This document shows positions 40,218-51,252 of a DNA stretch of 64,000 nucleotides, in pieces; position 1 is the first letter of the stretch; each line of letters starts with the position of its first letter. A model generated the notes under the pieces. That model was not told the DNA's origin and searched no databases. It worked only from the letters and a program-made list of their open reading frames with translations. Source of the stretch: Scatophagus argus (taxonomy: Eukaryota > Chordata > Actinopteri > Scatophagidae); assembly GCF_020382885.2 (NCBI RefSeq), contig NC_058495.1, positions 2,287,627 through 2,351,626 on the forward strand, written 5' to 3'. Both the position numbers and the translations under genes were made by a program.

Positions 40218-40730
40218 GACGACAGCAGAGTTGGCAGGATCTTCGTTGAATACGTCAATCACTGACTGCTGCAGCCTCAAAGAGCATGGTGTCACCTGCG
40301 AAGCCATCTCAAATGTTAACTGCCATTTCACAATAAACATCACTTTCATGCTTACAGGTGCGCCACTTTAACACAACCGACAGTGTAGCATGCCACATAT
40401 CAACATGCCTGGACTGCCACCGCCTGCTTTGCTTTAGCAAGACGTGTTTTAGCATAACTACATGTTAAATGTTGTAGTCTTTATTTCTGTCACAGTATAG
40501 TACTGTTCAGATGACATGACATTAAAAGTCATATTAACATTGTCTAATATACAGACAGACAGACTCGGTAAACTAGTCCTTGTGGTGCTTCGGATAAGTT
40601 GAAAAGATAGTAATGGTGTTTAAAACCGTAAGCGACACGTAATGTCGCTACAAACTAGTGAGATGGCACCATTTAACGTTCGTGCTCACTTACGTGACAT
40701 GATTTAACGTTAGCAAACGCAAAAACTTAC

Positions 40731-40860
40731 CACTGCAGATGTACCGTGATCAACTCACAGCAATACACTGACATGTTAGCTTGTGCTTACTAGCCTTAGC
40801 TAACACTTTCAGTACGCGTCGCTTAAAGGAAACTAAAACCCTCGCCTTGAAGTGAGACCC
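40731..40860 (-). promoter_or_regulatory. Probable 5'-UTR exon and promoter side of the C6orf89 homologue
   Basis: On the minus strand CTGCAGTG is followed by GTAAGT, a near-ideal donor, at 40731/40730. It could join the first coding exon. The upstream limit is a guess. No TATA box is obvious. Confidence 0.4.
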
Positions 40861-40869
40861 ACCGCTATA

Positions 40870-42403
40870 GTGACTGTCTCTTCTTTCTTACGGTGCGTTC
40901 CAAAATATCCAAAATCTACTTCTCTTTTCTGAAAACTAGCTGTCTAGTTATCGAGCATGGCTGCCACAAACAACCTACGTCTTCGTCTTCTCCTCAAGGT
41001 TCACGAACTGGAGCATTACCGCCGCTAAGTGGTACGGAATATAACTGCATGGCGATCAAGGTATTATTTATACTGGGAACAAATCAAGCGACAAGGAAGT
41101 TGTCTGAAAATAATGAATGGGACCCAACATCCGATAAGTCTCCTTAATTTGTCTCTGCTGTTTCTCCATTTGACCAAACCAGCACATACAGTCCACTCTT
41201 ACATTCACTTGCAATTTGTGTCTGCTGTACTATTTGAAACAAGTAACAAATATTTAGGCTGTTTCTGACCATAAACACCTTGTTCCTGAAATTAAATTAA
41301 ATGTGACTGAAACGTTACATGTATGTTTATGGCAATTGGTTCACATAAGTTGCAAGTGAATTACTGGACGACCATATTGGTGAAAACGTCTGAAAGAAAT
41401 ATTGATTTTGACCACCAAGAGTAACTCACTGTACAACATTGAAAGATATTTGTACTTATAGTAACAGTAGTAGCTTTCATGTAAGGATATACACAGTGTG
41501 CATGTTGATACAGGCCATTGGCGCTTAGTAATACATGAGAAAAGCAGTATTATTATGTTCGGCAGAAATCCATATAAAGGTATGAGGAAAAAAATAATTT
41601 GAGGATTATACACAGGGTTTTGAAAATTCAGAATTCGATGACTGTGCTTAAGCAGCTGAGGAAAAACTATTTAACCTTTAAGGAGTCAATGGTTTTCATG
41701 AAATCTTTGCAGGAGGTTGAACCCGCGGTTCTTGAACTGGCTGTAACTAACCAGAGGACAGAGGAATACCATGGCCTCGCCGCAAACAGGACCAAAACAA
41801 CGTATGCCGTCCAATGAAAGCGCAGCTTGCCCAGAGGAAGTCCCACCCACCGTTTCCGTTACTTGTGCAACTATGAAACAGCAAAGACGCCGAGCTGTGT
41901 CAAGATGCAGGGATTCACAGGATCCAGCTACAGAGAGGCCGAAGTATGCTCCGGAAAAACAGAATAAAGAAAAATATTTTCAGCCTGAATATTACTTTTA
42001 GTACAAGACATACATTTATATTATCAAATGTTTACCTAAAGATTTCTCGTTAAAATTGTAGTAAAAAACACAAGTATAATAAATAAATAAAATTCGCATT
42101 TGATAAAAAAAATAATTTATTTTGAAAATCATCATCGGAAGTGTTCATAGTTAACTTACTTACACAGATACTGACTGATTCTGTTGTAACCTGCGCCTTG
42201 ACAGCTTCATCCAGCGTTTCTCAAACCAAACTTCGGGCACATTTAAATTTTATTTTTTAATCGTAAATACTCTTCTTCGTTTCCATCCCCAGAAATCAGA
42301 AGGTTAAGCTGGTTTAACTAGGTTACACTGGTGTTTTGGTGCCGGTCAGCGTGTTGTTTTCGGAGGTCAGCGGGTCTCCAGGTGAAACCAGCACGCCGTC
42401 CAG
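40870..42403. other. Divergent intergenic region and nfs1 5' UTR
   Basis: The space between the outward-facing C6orf89 and nfs1 genes. I see no TATA box and no conserved exon; open frames at 41599-42001 lack any support. A CpG-bearing stretch at 41750-41900 and another just before the nfs1 ATG may be promoter. Confidence 0.45.
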
Positions 42404-43994
42404 ATGCTTTCACAGGGCAGGTGTGTTTCCTCCCGGCTGATCAGGCCGGCCTCGTGGATTCCTTTCTGGCTGGGTTCTGAGCGGAGATTCGCCAGCACTC
42501 TGCAGAAAGGTAACGGCAATCCGGAGGCAAGACAGTTTACCCAGAACTGCTAGCATGAAGCTAATCCCAAAGTGACGCAGTTTACAACAGCTTCAAAGTG
42601 TCTGAGTCGTCAGCGACTTTAGAAGAATACACTAACACAAGTTCTCAGGAACTAGTTGATGGGCAGAAAAACTATTCGTCAAAAAACTCATTTAGCCATC
42701 AAAAGTGTCAAATATGATTTCAGTTCTGATTATATTTTTTGTATTATTTTGTTTTAATACCAAGATTTAGGAGAGAAACAGCTTTTATTTTCATCAGTTG
42801 TATGAGTTTTAAATTTCTGTAGCCTATTTTTTAAGATTTGTATGTATTTTGAATATTCTAAACATTCTTTGGTTCGTAGACCGTTCTGCTCAAACTATTC
42901 ATTTTAAGTCTTTTGTAATGTAAACATTTAATTCCCGTTGAATGTCTGTTATTGATGTAAAATTTTGGAAGGAAGACGCAGTTACTAAATTACTAAATGA
43001 CCACAGTGAAGAATCTGGAGGCAGTTGAATGCAGTTGCTATGTCACAGTCAGTGTTCTCCTTATATACCCTACACAGTACAGTGCACAATAGAACAAGAT
43101 TGTCTTCACTGAGTGCTCCATTTTATACACTAGACAAACAAACAGGAGAAAGAGAAATGGATACAAAATGCAGTACAGCAATCTTAAAGTTTTTGACCTC
43201 TATTAGTGCCATGGAGCTGCTTTTGAATGAGTGGGTCCTCTCTCTTTTTCTTTTTTTTTTTTTTCTGATGATCTTATGTAGAAATGATGTACAGTCCTGC
43301 ACTATAGAGAAATGCTTGTGATGTCACTGTAGGCAGAAGTGACCACACTGTTTATAATTATCAAGAGCTGCAGTGTTAATATTCAACTTGAAACATGAAA
43401 AACACATCTGGAATGGGAAAGAGTTGTTCGTGTGCGATTGGCTATTCAGATACACTCAACAAGAAAGTGGTGTTATTTGGTGTAAAATGTCAGCACACCT
43501 GATTCCTGGCCACATGTCAGTGTCCATGGACCTCTGGTTCTTTAATAAGTTGTAAAGATTGCAATTGAGTGCAACTCCCTTTCGTATAGGCAAGTATTGC
43601 TTGTTTTACTCCTGGTTTTGCAATTTCCCCTTCTAAATGCATCCATGGGGGGCAAATTCAGGTGGGAATGTGATGTCAGCACATGCCTTTTACTCTACAG
43701 CTGGAGGTATGTTGTGATGTGCCAGAAAAGGGAGGGCAGAAGAAGATGGGAAGAAGTCGGGATTTAAAATACTTCAAAAATTAGCTTTACGAATGGTTCA
43801 GGAAGGAAATATGCTTGGTGTTTTTCCAAGTATTTCCAAATGTAAACAGATTTTCTAACCTCACAGAGCACTTTTAAGCAGCATAACGCAGTAAACTGTT
43901 GGAAAGATTGTAGTTTGCTGAAATGAGTGCTAATTAAGGGCATCCTCACATATAGGGATGTGCATTGTTTATCATATATAATAAACTCAACAAA

Positions 43995-44072
<78 letters not shown>

Positions 44073-47000
44073 GATAAAAGATAATAACAGTGGTACATGT
44101 TTTGGTGTCAACATAATACCTTTTTCAGAACTTATTCTCAATTTCCCGTATGCAGTTCAGCACATGATGAGTGACTCAGCAATTACTGACTCGCAGATGG
44201 GACCCCGTGTCTTGGTCCACAGTCAAACAGATGTGATTAAATTCTGAGTAAAACAAATGACAGTCTGTTGTTGTTTTGTGCTGCAGAGTTGATAAAGAAG
44301 CGTGACCTGGAGAAAGATGAGCTTCGCCCCCTCTATATGGACTTCCAGGCCACCACACCCATGGTAACCATCACCAACCATGTTGTCATGGTTATAGGAA
44401 GATGTTACAGTACAGTTTAACCTGTATGTATGTGTGTGTCCGTTGGTTTGTAGGATCCTCGGGTGCTTGATGCTATGCTGCCCTACCAGGTGAATTACTA
44501 TGGTAACCCTCACTCCAGAACACACGCCTACGGCTGGGAGAGCGAGAGTGCCATGGAGACAGCCAGGAAGGTAGAGACGCACAGTTTTAAAATAAAATCA
44601 AGTGTGATGTAAAGTTATTTTACTTTTTTATAGTTACGTTTCACTGTGTAGTAATGCTTAAAGCACTAGTGGCCTTATTTCTTACAAATTCAGAATTTAG
44701 ATTGTAAACACTGTGGTATTTAGTTGTGGTGATCAGTCCTTCCTGAATTTGAGAGAGACATGGACTGAGTGTTGTCTCTCTGCATGTGTCTGAGTAGCAG
44801 GTGGCTGATCTGATTGGAGCAGATCCCAGAGAGATCGTCTTCACCAGCGGAGCCACTGAGTCCAACAACATGGCCATCAAGGTTACCCTCTGCTCTTTCT
44901 CTTCATCACTCCCACTTTCTTGCCTGCTCTCTGTCACACCTTCTTGCCTCCTCTCACCACTACATCCTTTTGTTTTGCTTGTTTTGTTTACAGATAAAGA
45001 ACTCAGGGAACACAGAGAGTTCATTTAGAACAGGAGATTAGTTAACCAGAAATTAATCTGTGTCTTTGTGGAATATGTGTGTCTACTTGCAGAGCTGAGC
45101 TGGTGAACTAACCGCTAACATGTTTCCCAGGTGGGCTTGTGCTATTCAGTGATAGTAGCTCTTCAAGCTACTGTTTCCTCTGCATAATGCTGTTAGCTCT
45201 CCTGGCTGTTTTTCACCTTTATACACCCTTTAGTTCAATAAAATGTTTTTGAGGCGGTACAATGAAGATCTCTGACTGTTAGCAGGTTTACCAGCTCATT
45301 TTTTAGCTAGTCACTAATGGTAAAATAAGTTCACAGTTCATTTGAAAGATGTAACTGTACCATGAACTTCTGTCCCATGACTGTCTGCTAACCTTTGCTG
45401 TTCCTACTCTGACAGAGGAGGTTACATAAAACTGCATGGTGACACACAGCTTGGTTTTTTCCATTTTAGAGTTTTTGGTTGAGCAGTTTGCTTGTGCTCA
45501 TTGACCTGAACTTGCATGTCCGAGTTCACTAATCACATGAAATCCACTCAGACGAATTTATTTACTCCGCAAAATTTTGCCATTTCAAATACTAGTGTGA
45601 CGATATCTTGAGAACACATTAAGAGCAGAATGAGAGTGCTGTAAGAACTCGGAGAGAGCAGTCAAAAAGTGAAAGAACAATAATAAAACAAGACAGATTT
45701 GTGATGTCAGTAGTGACCCCGTCTCTCTCTTTCCTGCAGGGTGTGGCCAGGTTCTACCAAGCCAAGAAGCGTCATGTGATCACCACACAGACAGAACATA
45801 AATGTGTTCTGGACTCGTGTCGAGTTCTGGAGGCTGAAGGATTCAGCATCACCTACCTGCCGGTCCAGAAGAACGGACTGCTGGACCTTGAGGTACACAT
45901 GCTGAGCGTACAGAGAAATCACACCAGAGATCAGCTTGTACTGAGAACATCAAGAGTATTCAGACAACATGCAGAAGTCAAAATATGAATTATAAACTGT
46001 GTGTGTCTGTGTGTGTTCAGCTGTTGGAGGCCTCCATCCGTCCTGACACCTCTCTGGTGTCGGTGATGACGGTCAACAACGAGATTGGAGTCAAGCAGCC
46101 CATCAAAGAAATCGGTAACCATGACATCACAAACATGTTACTCAGTCCTCACGTGAAGCAGAAGTCAGTTTACTGAAACATTCATGTATGCGTTGTTTGA
46201 TCAAAATATAACTGTGATGATGTAAAACCTTCACCAATTTCCTGATCTTTACTGATCTGACTATTGATTAACTCATCTTGACTCTTTCTGTCCTCAGGGA
46301 AGATTTGCCGTTCTAAGGGAGTTTTCCTCCACACTGATGCTGCTCAGGCTGTCGGAAAGATTCCCATAAATGTCTCGGACTGGAAAATTGATCTGATGTC
46401 CATCAGTGGTCACAAGATCTACGGACCCAAAGGTTAGCAGCACGTGCTTGTTTTGCAGCTGAAATGGGAACTAGCTGAAATACTGAAAGCACTGAAATAC
46501 AAATGCTGAATGAAGCTAAAATAGCTGTGAAAATGGAAGTGATGAGAGAAGTTTCAGTTGAAGTGCAAGCACTAAATAAAGGAAAGAAGGAATCAAGGAA
46601 GCATTTAAAAATGATAGCTGCTGAAAGGTAATTTAAATTTCAGTGTTAGTTAAGATGTAACAAGCAAAAACAAAGCGTTGTAAATGAGTGTTAAAATGTA
46701 AATGAGTAAAACAGAATTTGAAACCTCATTTACAATGTAAGTTAAAGAAACAGAAGGAGGTTTTTATAAACGGGTATACTGTAGCTTCCATGTGTTCCAT
46801 GTTGACAGTGGGAACATTCAGATGACCTAAAGTCATCTTGCCTGTGTTCTAGAAGCTTCCTACTGTAGCGACCGTCCTTCTGTTGTTTGTTCGAAATTTC
46901 CTCAGATTTGTCACAAATGTGCACTTGGACTCAAAGATGACCTGACTAGAATCTGGTGGTCAAAGGTCACTCTGACATTACAAAACACATTTTGGGCCAT

Positions 47001-47537
47001 AAATCAAGAGTTCATACACTAATTTTGACAAACTTTCACAAAATGTCTAACAGGACAATACGATGAAGTGATGACATTTAATATCCAAAATGTCACAGGT
47101 CAGCTTTGCTCTGACATCATAATATTTTCTGTGCATTATTTAGGGCAGCATCCTTATGTGAATCATTGTAGTCCACCACAAGCTCATTGGTTTAGGTGAT
47201 ATCGAGCTTCATGCGATTGTTGTTGCACCTTGTGATGAAACTCTCCGTCAGCATGTTTTCACTGGAATCACACGTGTGTGTGTGTGTTTGTTTGTTTGTG
47301 TTTGTGTGTGGGCACTACAGGCGTGGGTGCTTTGTTTGTGCGTCGTCGGCCCCGGGTTCGTTTAGAGCCACTGCAGAACGGGGGCGGGCAAGAGAGGGGG
47401 CTGCGTTCTGGGACTGTCCCGACCCCACTGGCTGTTGGGCTGGGAGCTGCCTGCAGCATTGCCCAGCAGGAGATGGAGGTAAAACAAATTCACCAAACAT
47501 GCCAAGACTCAACAAACACAACCAAATATCTTGATGC

Positions 47538-47609
<72 letters not shown>

Positions 47610-49004
47610 AACAGTATGATCATCACAGAGTGTCAATGCTGGCTAATCGTCTGGTCCAGAAGATCATGTCTGAGATTCCCGATGTCGTCATGAACGGAGA
47701 TCCAGAACAACGCTACCCTGGTACACACACACACACACAGAAGTGAAACTGTGGCACAACACCACGCCATTGTCACATGCTTGCATTTCATCCGACATGC
47801 ACATGAAACACTTCTAAAAGCCCTTGAACTTAATGTTAGGGGTTTCTGTTGGAAATCTTACTACAATCGATGAGGCAGAGCAGTTGTCTGACTGTGTGTG
47901 TACTTTTCAGGCTGTGTCAACCTGTCCTTTGCCTATGTGGAGGGAGAGAGTCTGTTGATGGCGCTGAAGGATGTTGCTCTCTCATCTGGAAGGTCAGTTT
48001 TATGCATGTGTGCCCGTTGCATGATTCACATTGCTGTTGCTTGTTATTTCACGTTAAAATTGGTTTTGTACATAATTCATGTGGAAAGAAATACATTCAA
48101 CATGTTTGCTCGACCTCGAGGGTACACACAATGTGTTTTGGTAAACTGTTTGTTTATATGTGAACTCCATCTGGCATCATTTTTAACTTAAGATGAATAA
48201 ATATGTATGTGTGCACGCAGCGCATGTACTTCAGCATCTCTGGAGCCATCATACGTCCTCAGAGCAATTGGAGCCGATGAAGACCTGGCTCACTCTTCCA
48301 TCAGGTAAAAACACACGACACCATAATCCTGATGATAACTGTGATTACATCGTTTGCTATGATCAGCTTTAACTTTGTGAAATGACTTGGTGATGCTGTT
48401 AATAGTCATGATTCTAATGTTGTCATGTTAATGTAATCGTGTGTTTGTGTGCGTGTGTACTGTAAGGTTTGGTATTGGCAGATTCACCACAGAAGAAGAG
48501 GTGGATTACACAGCAGAAAAATGTATCCAACACGTCTCTAGACTCAGAGAGATGAGGTGAGTTCAGATGGGCTCGTCATTCTGGTTAAGTCTCATTTTGG
48601 TTGTTGTCAGTTATAATAACACCATGGTAATGGTATTAACCATGGGAATATCTGAGTCTCAGTTTTGTCTGAATGCTCGTGTTTCTTGACCCATCAGACT
48701 TTTTTTTCAGTGTCAGTGTGTTCCTAGATGTCAGGTGTTCATTTTTTTACGGTTAAAATGTTATTGTGACTGTTAGAAATGATGGACAGAACTGTGAAAA
48801 TAATGAGGAACTGGAATTAAACCATAAGATTCAATTCATGCATTTCTCTCTTGCGTCTGTCCAGTTAATTTCTTTGCTTGGATGGTGAAATTATCTGCGT
48901 GCTAAATGGTAAAAGAACTCTTACTCTCTCTGTCTGTTAGTCCTCTGTGGGAGATGGTTCAAGAAGGCATTGATCTGAAGAGCATCAAGTGGTCGCAGCA
49001 CTAG
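42404..49004 (+). CDS. nfs1: Cysteine desulfurase, mitochondrial
   Basis: A PLP enzyme that takes sulfur from cysteine for iron-sulfur cluster and tRNA/molybdenum-cofactor sulfur transfer, working with ISD11, ACP and the ISCU scaffold in mitochondria. Thirteen coding exons: 42404-42509, 44287-44363, 44454-44570, 44798-44881, 45740-45892, 46021-46114, 46298-46432, 47321-47478, 47615-47720, 47911-47992, 48221-48304, 48467-48556, 48941-49004. They give 449 residues (human 457). The first exon encodes an Arg/Ser-rich targeting peptide. Key residues are present: [22 protein letters not shown] with PLP lysine K250 (human K258), and the catalytic loop SACTSAS with C373 (human C381). The C-terminus [12 protein letters not shown] is typical. 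The exon 4 acceptor is a TAGCAG tandem. Intron 8 is only 136 nt and almost half is (GT)n. Confidence 0.97.
43995..44069. repeat. (GT)n(AT)n(AC)n compound palindrome in nfs1 intron 1
   Basis: A GT run of about 9 units runs into about 10 AT units and then about 18 AC units. The whole is self-complementary and could fold as one long hairpin or cruciform. Confidence 0.95.
47540..47607. repeat. (GT)n microsatellite before nfs1 exon 9
   Basis: About 30 GT units ending GCGCGCGTGAACAG, which is the acceptor of exon 9. It fills nearly half of the 136-nt intron 8. Confidence 0.97.
47721..47740. repeat. (CA)n run at the start of nfs1 intron 9
   Basis: The donor itself (GTACACACAC) opens a CA run of about nine units, complementary to the GT run on the other side of exon 9. 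Confidence 0.9.
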
Positions 49005-50267
49005 ACTCCTCCCACTTCCTGTTTATTCCCTGGCTGACGACGTTGACGACAAAGACAAAGATGATGATTCCCGGGGAAATCGGGACTAGACCAGCTTTTC
49101 CTTCTTGCATACAAACACGCACAAACTTCCTGTCTGACTTGAAGTCTGTTTGTAGCTGTAGTTCTCTGTAGAGGCTCTGTCAGGAGATGTTGCTCAGAGT
49201 TGTCCAACACATCAATTCTCTTGTAGATCACCCAGCTTCTTTTTCCACTTGACTGAAAGGTTCCAACAGGCCGCCTGGCTCCTGTATCATGAGGTCAGTT
49301 CATCGTAGTCTGGCTCCTTTTTATATATTCTTAGGGCATTTTCACATGAAAGAGGAGTTCTTAATTACAGTCAGAAGAAGAGGAAGTGATTATAGGATTA
49401 ATATCAAGGTGAGACTGAAAATTGGTTTGCAACTCGCCCTGTCAGAATAACTTATGTTTTTCCAGTCATCTGACTGATCAGTATTGGACCCTGAACAGGT
49501 TTTTATCTGCTCCTCTGAAGTGAACTTGTTCTAGAGCAGAATGTCCCTGCAGCATAGGTTACCTTAGTGATCTAAACTGGTTTAAAGTGAGGGTTTTGTT
49601 AAACGCAACAATAACTGAAAGAACTGCTAATCTCACTTCATGATACAGGCTCTGGTCAGCACCTAAGCAAAGCAATGACCCAAGTGGCACAGCAGACAAG
49701 CTGTTGATGGCAACTTAAGGCAGAGGACTTGAATTCACTGAGTTGATGACACACTAGCAATTTGTTGCAGAACTTATCACTTGATAATTCACATATTGTC
49801 TCCTGTCCTCTGTGTGTCAGTACTCACGCTCATGGTTTTCCTTTCTCTTCCCACATCAGTTTACAATACGCAGCAGTATTGTGTCAGTGTTAGCAGCCAC
49901 AGTTTGATTATATTTTTCCAAGTCTGCATAGTCTACATGACTGTAGCCCTGTTTTTAAGTTTTTCAAGGTTCTGGAGAGTAAACGGCTGAGGGTCTGGTG
50001 CACCAGGTCCAAAAGATGACTAAGACTCAGGGTCACACTTGTGTGACATATTTGTGCCTGAGGTTGTTGATGGAAATCTGCCGGTGATCCTGAAAGTCTG
50101 AACAAAAAAATTTAAACTTGGTAAAGGTTCTCTTGTAGTCCAAGCAGATTTCTAAAGTCTTGAATTGTGTTCCCGGATCTAGTCAGCTGAGCCCATACAG
50201 GTCATATTTATTGGACTCCTGCATCTACTCTCTTTTATAGTTACTCTCATCTTATCGATTACTATCC

Positions 50268-50299
50268 AATAAAGTGCTGCTTCATGATTATGCAATAAA
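50268..50299 (+). terminator. nfs1: Two tandem polyadenylation signals of nfs1
   Basis: AATAAA at 50268-50273 and again at 50294-50299, followed by a T/GT-rich stretch. This sets a 3' UTR of about 1.3 kb after the stop at 49004. Confidence 0.7.
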
Positions 50300-50319
50300 G
50301 TTGTTTTTTTTAAGTTTTC

Positions 50320-51099
50320 ATTTAATGTTTATTTTTGTTGGGATTGTAACATTTCATGGACAAATGTCTACAATACATATGCCTGCATTTACAAACAGTG
50401 ATAGTGGTGGTTTCATGGTTCATCTATAGTTGGGCCAATACACAAATACACACAACTCCACAAAGACAACATACAACTTAACATGCAGAACAAATCCAAT
50501 AAAATAAAGGTACCATAAAACATCTGACTTAATATAAATACATAGGCTATATGAGGGTTAACTTTATCACTACTGTACACCATAAACAAAGAACTTACAA
50601 TTTATACTGTTCACCTTAAAAACTACATAGTGTACAACTAATATTAATATAGTAAGTGTATACATTAGTATTAGTCTGTAATGCTAATATTAAATAGTAC
50701 CAATTATTAGTCATTTTTGTGGTATTGTAGTAAGTACGCGGTTGCAGGTGGTTGGATTAACCTGGTTAGGGGCCCTGTGCAAAAAACGATAAACTCATTA
50801 GGCGCCATATATGTACAATGTAAGAATAATAATTACGTTTTACAGGGCGTGTGATGAAGTAATAATGCAGGGTTATTACAGATTTCAGCAATGTGTGATA
50901 ATTGAACACGTTGTATGAAAACAATTGGTATTTATCGCCTCCACTCTTTTGGAAAGCTGCAGGGACTTTCTCTCATTCAATCCCAAGAGCATCAGTGAGT
51001 CCAACAGTGATGTTGAGCGTCTGTTAAGACTTCATTCTCCTCCCTCTTGTGTCATTACTCCTATCCAGCCGATAGAGGGCGATGTCGTTTCAACGTCAG
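50320..51099. other. Intergenic between nfs1 and rbm12
   Basis: AT-rich, with no gene seen. The open frame 50925-51326 has no recognisable protein and overlaps the rbm12 first exon. Confidence 0.5.
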
Positions 51100-51252
51100 G
51101 AAAGCGCAATCTCGCGTTATCACTTCGGGTATCGCGGTGTTTGCGCCGACATTTCGTGCCGTGGCAACCTGCAGATACATCGGAGGAGAGAATAGAAGAA
51201 AAGAGCTTCGTTAATGAGCTAAACCTCAGTGTGTTTGTTGACAGATTTCTCG
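51100..51252 (+). promoter_or_regulatory. rbm12: rbm12 promoter and probable 5'-UTR exon
   Basis: GC/CpG-rich sequence with no TATA box. A donor (TTTCTCG then GTAAGA) at 51252/51253 can join the acceptor (TTCTCCCCAG) at 56650, giving a 5.4 kb 5'-UTR intron. In human the RBM12 and CPNE1 transcripts share this kind of 5' exon; cpne1 coding exons are not in this window. Confidence 0.55.

Noticed and set aside
41599-42001. Two open frames between C6orf89 and nfs1 with protein-like composition
   Set aside because: There is no similarity, no splice partners and no Kozak or poly(A) context. I could not recognise romo1 or any other gene.
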